Of a DNA stretch of 64,000 nucleotides, positions 60,263 to 64,000 are shown in pieces (the first letter of the stretch is position 1; each line of letters opens with the position of its first letter). The notes beneath the pieces were generated by a model. It did no database searches and was not told the DNA's origin. It saw nothing but the letters and a program-made list of their open reading frames with translations. The translations under genes and the position numbers were made by a program. Source of the stretch: Paenibacillus sp. yr247 (lineage in GTDB: Bacteria; Bacillota; Bacilli; Paenibacillales; NBRC-103111); assembly GCF_900103825.1 (NCBI RefSeq), contig NZ_FNIF01000001.1:806001-870000 (forward strand), written 5' to 3'.

Positions 60263-61273
60263 ATGTCTTCTCAGCACGTCAACAAACATCATCAGCTCGG
60301 TTTAACAGATGAACAGGTGCTGATGATGTATACCTTTATGCTCAAAGCGAGAAAGTATGATGAACGTGCTACGCAGCTTCAACGATCAGGCAAAATCGCT
60401 TTTCACATTTCCGGTATCGGTCAAGAAGCAACACAGGTAGCAGCAGCTTTTGCGTTAGATAAACAGCATGACTATTTTCTCCCTTATTACCGGGATTACG
60501 GATTAATTCTTACGGTTGGCATGACGATTCAGGAGCTTATGCTAGCGGCGTTGTCTAAAGCGGAAGATCTCAATGGAGGGAGGCAAATGCCGGGGCATTT
60601 TGGCTACAAGAAGCTTCATATCGTTTCGGGATCGAGCCCCGTTGCCACACAAGTTTTACATGCAGTTGGCATCGCATTGAAGGCAACGATGCGAAAGGAA
60701 GATCATGTCGCAATCGTCACATTCGGTGAAGGCTCCAGCAATCAAGGGGATGTGCACGAAGCCTTCAATTTCGCTGGGGTTTTCAAGCTGCCTGTGATCT
60801 TCCTGTGCGAGAACAATCAGTATGCGATTTCGATTCCTGTGCATCGACAAGTGGCCGGGCGTGTTGTCGATCGTGCAGCGGGGTATGGCTTCCCAGGTCA
60901 GCGCGTTGACGGAAATGATGCATTGGAGGTGTATCGTGCGGTCAAAGAAGCTAGGGAACGTGCCGTTCGCGGTTACGGACCGACATTGATCGAAGCCATG
61001 ATGTATCGGATCCCGCCTCACTCCACGGCTGATGACGATATGCTGTACAGAACGAAGGAAGAGGTCGAATATCATAAGGAGCAGGATGGCTTTCAGCGAT
61101 TCCGTCGCTATTTGATGGAGAGCGACGTGCTCAGTGAAGAGTTAGACCGAGCGCTGAATGAGAGCATTAAGAAAGAAGTGAATGAGGCAACGAAATATGC
61201 TGAAAAGTCTCCTTATCCCGCTCCGGAGGACGTGCTGAGGCATGTTTACGCTGAAGATGGGGGTGATACTTGA
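60263..61273 (+). CDS. 2-Oxoacid dehydrogenase E1 alpha (BCKDH-type)
   Basis: 336 residues, thiamine-diphosphate enzyme. TDP motif GEGSSNQGDVHEAFNFAGVFKLPVIFLCENNQYAIS, the HISGIGQEATQ opening and RIPPHSTADDD regulatory-loop equivalent are those of branched-chain 2-oxoacid dehydrogenase E1 alpha. Decarboxylates branched-chain keto acids and acylates a lipoyl group. GAGAGGAGG precedes ATG 60263. The E1 beta gene begins one base after its stop. Confidence 0.9.
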   Translation: MSSQHVNKHHQLGLTDEQVLMMYTFMLKARKYDERATQLQRSGKIAFHISGIGQEATQVAAAFALDKQHDYFLPYYRDYGLILTVGMTIQELMLAALSKAEDLNGGRQMPGHFGYKKLHIVSGSSPVATQVLHAVGIALKATMRKEDHVAIVTFGEGSSNQGDVHEAFNFAGVFKLPVIFLCENNQYAISIPVHRQVAGRVVDRAAGYGFPGQRVDGNDALEVYRAVKEARERAVRGYGPTLIEAMMYRIPPHSTADDDMLYRTKEEVEYHKEQDGFQRFRRYLMESDVLSEELDRALNESIKKEVNEATKYAEKSPYPAPEDVLRHVYAEDGGDT

Positions 61274-61274
61274 G

Positions 61275-62255
61275 ATGCCAATTCTAACATACCTAGAAGC
61301 CATACGTTCTGCGATGACGGAGGAAATGGAGCGGGATGAGCACGTTTTTGTTCTTGGGGAGGATATCGGAAAGGGCGGCGTTTTGAATGCGACGAAGGGC
61401 ATGCGAGACCGGTTTGGTGAGCTGAGAGTCCTCGATACGCCGCTTTCTGAATCTGCCATCGTGGGGGTTGCGATTGGAGCCGCACTGGTCGGCATGAGGC
61501 CGATTGCGGAAATCCAGTTTGCCGATTTTATTTTCCCTGCGGCTAACCAAATCATAAACGAAGCTGCTAAAATCCGTTATCGTTCCAATAACGACTGGCA
61601 TTGTCCGATTGTGATACGTGCCCCTTACGGGGCGACAGGCGGAGGCGGGCTGTATCACTCGCAGTGTCCAGAATCGGTCTTTTTCGGCACGCCAGGACTC
61701 AAAATTGTAGCACCGTCCACAGCTTATGACGCCAAGGGATTGCTGAAAGCAGCGGTGAGGGACGATGATCCTGTCCTATTTTTCGAGCATAAGAAATGTT
61801 ATCTCTCTGTTTCCGATGAGGTGCCAGCAGATGATTATATCGTACCCATCGGCAAGGCAGTCACCCGGCGAGAAGGTACTGATATCACGGTTATTGCCTA
61901 CGGTTTGTCGGTTCATTTTGCGCTTAAAGCTTCAGCGGAGCTGGAGCTAGATGGGATTAGCACACAGGTACTAGATCTGCGGACGCTTCATCCCCTCGAT
62001 AAGCCCGCTATTTATGAGGCTGCGGCAAAAACCGGAAAAATCTTGATTGTCCACGAGGATAATAAGACAGGAGGAATCGGTGCGGAAATATCGGCACTTA
62101 TAGCGGAACACCTGCTGTACGAACTTGATGCGCCCATTATGCGATGCTGCCCTCCGGATGTTCCCGCTGCGGGCATGGCGCCAACATTGGAGAAATTTTA
62201 CCTGCCGAATGTCGACACCGTGAAAGAAGCCATGCGCCAATTAGCGGAAATCTAA
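61275..62255 (+). CDS. 2-Oxoacid dehydrogenase E1 beta (BCKDH-type)
   Basis: 326 residues. Transketolase pyrimidine domain (about 4-175; VFVLGEDIGKGGV, DTPLSESAIVG, EIQFADFIFPAANQI) and C-terminal domain (about 190-320; VIAYGLSVHFAL, ILIVHEDNKTGGIGAEI). Partner of E1 alpha in an alpha2beta2 heterotetramer. ATG 61275 is taken as the start, with GGGGGTG nine bases upstream; earlier in-frame ATGs lie within the E1 alpha gene. Confidence 0.9.
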   Translation: MPILTYLEAIRSAMTEEMERDEHVFVLGEDIGKGGVLNATKGMRDRFGELRVLDTPLSESAIVGVAIGAALVGMRPIAEIQFADFIFPAANQIINEAAKIRYRSNNDWHCPIVIRAPYGATGGGGLYHSQCPESVFFGTPGLKIVAPSTAYDAKGLLKAAVRDDDPVLFFEHKKCYLSVSDEVPADDYIVPIGKAVTRREGTDITVIAYGLSVHFALKASAELELDGISTQVLDLRTLHPLDKPAIYEAAAKTGKILIVHEDNKTGGIGAEISALIAEHLLYELDAPIMRCCPPDVPAAGMAPTLEKFYLPNVDTVKEAMRQLAEI

Positions 62256-62268
62256 AAGGAGGATGGGT

Positions 62269-63000
62269 ATGGCGCAAAACGAGGAGCTTGGTACTAATCA
62301 ACCAGGTGATCAGATTCATGCTGTAACCCCAATGAGAAGCAAGATTGCTTCACGTATGCAGCAGAGCGTCTCTGAAATTCCCCATGCTTGGTTGATGATT
62401 GAAGTGGATGTCAGTAATCTCGTCGCTTTGCGACAAAGTCTGAAAGATACCTTTATGAGGAAAGAGGGCGTTCCGCTTTCGATCAGCCCTTTTGTATTGA
62501 AACCGATTGTGAATGCCTTGAAGGAGTTTCCACAGCTTAATTCGTCATGGGCTTCGGGGGGCATCATTGTCAAAAAGGATATCAATCTTTCTATCGCTGT
62601 TGGTTCCGAGGATTCCGTCGTAACACCCGTCATTCATAAAGCGGATCGTAAATCCGTTGCAGGATTAGCAATTGAGCTGTATGAATTGGTCAAGCGGGCA
62701 AAAAGCGGATCATTGTTGCTTTCCGATATGCAAGGAGGTTCATTTACATTCAATAATACCGGCTCATTTGGATCCGTTCTTTCCTATCCCATCATCAATT
62801 ATCCGCAGGCTGCTATGCTTACTTTTGAATCGATTGTTCGTAAACCCGTGGTTATTCAGGAGATGATAGCGATTCGGTCGATGGTCAATCTTTGCCTTTC
62901 GTTTGATCATCGGGTTTTGGACGGGATGATTTGTGGGCGCTTCATGCAGCGGGTAAAGGATTATTTGGAAAAATATGATCAAGATACGGTCATCTATTGA
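62269..63000 (+). CDS. E2-like acyltransferase lacking lipoyl and subunit-binding domains
   Basis: 243 residues, consisting only of the 2-oxoacid dehydrogenase E2 catalytic domain: AVTPMRSKIASRMQQSVSEIPHA at the front and LSFDHRVLDGMICGRFM with the catalytic His and Asp at the end. A normal E2 has one or more lipoyl domains and a peripheral subunit-binding domain before this, about 150-200 residues, and none is encoded upstream: the gap to E1 beta is 13 bases and contains AAAGGAGG. It therefore needs lipoyl groups in trans, or has another job. No E3 gene is present in the window. Confidence 0.85.
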   Translation: MAQNEELGTNQPGDQIHAVTPMRSKIASRMQQSVSEIPHAWLMIEVDVSNLVALRQSLKDTFMRKEGVPLSISPFVLKPIVNALKEFPQLNSSWASGGIIVKKDINLSIAVGSEDSVVTPVIHKADRKSVAGLAIELYELVKRAKSGSLLLSDMQGGSFTFNNTGSFGSVLSYPIINYPQAAMLTFESIVRKPVVIQEMIAIRSMVNLCLSFDHRVLDGMICGRFMQRVKDYLEKYDQDTVIY

Positions 63001-63020
63001 GAACAATGGAGGATTAACCA

Positions 63021-64000
63021 ATGAGGGAAACTGTGATTGTAGGTGGTGCTCGAACCCCTTTCGGTAAATTTGGAGGCACCTTGAAAGAAGTCCCGGCTGT
63101 TGTGCTTGGTGGAACTGCAATCAAAGAAGCGATCAAACGTTCTACCCTTGAACCGGGAGACATTGACGAAGTGGTCATGGGGATGGTGCTGCAAGGTGGT
63201 ACTGGACAAATACCATCACGTCAGGCAGCTCGTTTGGCTGGCCTGGACTGGAGCGTAACGACGGAGACGATTAATAAAGTGTGTGCTTCCGGGCTGCGTA
63301 GTGTTACATTGGCAGATCAAATCATCCGTTCAGGGGATGCCGATACGATTGTAGCAGGCGGGATGGAGAGCATGAGCAATGCCCCCTTTTTGCTGCCGAG
63401 CACCCGATGGGGAGCACGTATGGGGGATCAGAACGTCGTTGATCTGATGATTCATGATGGTCTCATGTGCTCATTTCACAACGTGCCTATGATCGTTCAT
63501 GGCAGCCTAGTTGCCGCAGAATTCGGAATAAGCCGCGGGGCGCAGGATGAGTGGGCTCTTCGCAGCCATTTACGAGCTATTGAGGCGAAGAATAAAGGCT
63601 ATTTTGCTGAGGAAATCGTCCCTCTTGCCATCGAAAGTAAACATGGAAAGGTGGAGGTTGATCAAGACGAAGGTCCGCGAGCAGACGCGAGTCTTGAAAA
63701 GCTTGCCGCACTACCTGCAGTTGTGAAGGACGGAACGATAACGGCAGGAAATGCACCCGGCGTCAATGATGGAGCGGCTGCCATGGTCGTTATGTCCAAA
63801 GAAAAGGCCCTGTCTCAAGGGATAAGGCCGCTTGCTACCATAATCGGCCATGCAGCCGTGGGGGAAAGAGCGCCTTACATCGCAACCACGCCATCTTTGG
63901 CGATTCAAAAGCTTTTGCGTCAAACGTCTATGTCACTTGAGCAAATCGACAGGTTTGAAGTGAATGAAGCATTTGCTGCGGTCATGTTGACCAGCGGTAG
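63021..64000 (+). CDS. Acetyl-CoA acetyltransferase/thiolase (3' end outside window)
   Basis: The frame is open from ATG 63021 (behind ATGGAGGAT) to the end of the window, 326 codons visible of about 390. Thiolase motifs: RETVIVGGARTPFGKFGG, the acyl-accepting Cys in NKVCASGLRSV (about residue 89), GGMESMSNAPF, GNAPGVNDGAAA and VNEAFAA near the cut end. Cleaves 3-ketoacyl-CoA to acetyl-CoA, or condenses acetyl-CoA. Resembles MmgA, which heads the mmg operon in B. subtilis. The final catalytic Cys region lies outside the window. Confidence 0.92.
   Translation, partial: MRETVIVGGARTPFGKFGGTLKEVPAVVLGGTAIKEAIKRSTLEPGDIDEVVMGMVLQGGTGQIPSRQAARLAGLDWSVTTETINKVCASGLRSVTLADQIIRSGDADTIVAGGMESMSNAPFLLPSTRWGARMGDQNVVDLMIHDGLMCSFHNVPMIVHGSLVAAEFGISRGAQDEWALRSHLRAIEAKNKGYFAEEIVPLAIESKHGKVEVDQDEGPRADASLEKLAALPAVVKDGTITAGNAPGVNDGAAAMVVMSKEKALSQGIRPLATIIGHAAVGERAPYIATTPSLAIQKLLRQTSMSLEQIDRFEVNEAFAAVMLTSG

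Overview
The window reads as a chromosomal segment of a Gram-positive, endospore-forming member of the Bacillales, most likely Paenibacillus or a close relative. That placement is inferred from gene content: miaB next to ricA/ymcA, a XerS-type recombinase, a SigV/RsiV-like pair, Amj, YkuK, YwbE, YolD, an mmg-type methylcitrate operon with a CcpA-like cre site, strong AGGAGG ribosome binding sites, many TTG/GTG starts and moderate GC. No tRNA, rRNA, CRISPR array or prophage was seen. One compact insertion sequence is present.

Layout. 1-8.9 kb: housekeeping and metabolism (miaB end, ricA, an orphan PhnC-like ATPase overlapping a low-molecular-weight tyrosine phosphatase, a sensor kinase, and a two-gene 2-oxoacid:ferredoxin oxidoreductase behind a cre-like site). 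9-15.7 kb: cell-wall hydrolase, YkuK, aldo/keto reductase facing XerS, and an ECF sigma/RsiV-like anti-sigma pair with its own ECF-type promoter. 15.8-18.6 kb: a ykkC-type riboswitch and terminator in front of a three-gene ABC transporter in which two of the three genes are frameshifted. 18.8-23 kb: small conserved genes, an AraC regulator, a YqjF remnant, a tyrosine recombinase and a structured intergenic RNA candidate. 23.2-33.8 kb: a reductive pyrimidine-degradation locus. Its enzymes are intact (PreT, PreA, dihydropyrimidinase, two unrelated candidate beta-ureidopropionases, omega-aminotransferase), but the adjoining uptake ABC transporter and the PucR-type regulator are both wrecked. 33.9-37.9 kb: a heterodimeric ABC exporter behind a 33-residue leader ORF. 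38-50.8 kb: mixed accessory genes, including a holin-like small toxin, DinB, Amj, a radical SAM protein, a DinG-like helicase, an SgrR-type regulator, a sigma/VOC gene chimera, a decayed IS1595-type element and a TetL-like MFS pump.

50.9-64 kb: a long same-strand cluster that begins just after a cre-like site. It encodes an acyl-CoA dehydrogenase, methylcitrate synthase, methylcitrate dehydratase, methylisocitrate lyase, a second acyl-CoA dehydrogenase, fused isobutyryl-CoA mutase (IcmF), 2-oxoacid dehydrogenase E1 alpha and beta, an E2 lacking lipoyl and subunit-binding domains, and a thiolase that runs off the window. Together these could turn branched-chain keto acids into acyl-CoAs, interconvert isobutyryl- and butyryl-CoA, beta-oxidise the products and burn propionyl-CoA through the methylcitrate cycle.

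A recurring theme is gene decay: at least nine broken genes, several by single-base indels, several by clean internal deletions that fuse neighbouring genes. The deletions and fusions look biological. The single-base shifts in short T runs need read-level confirmation.
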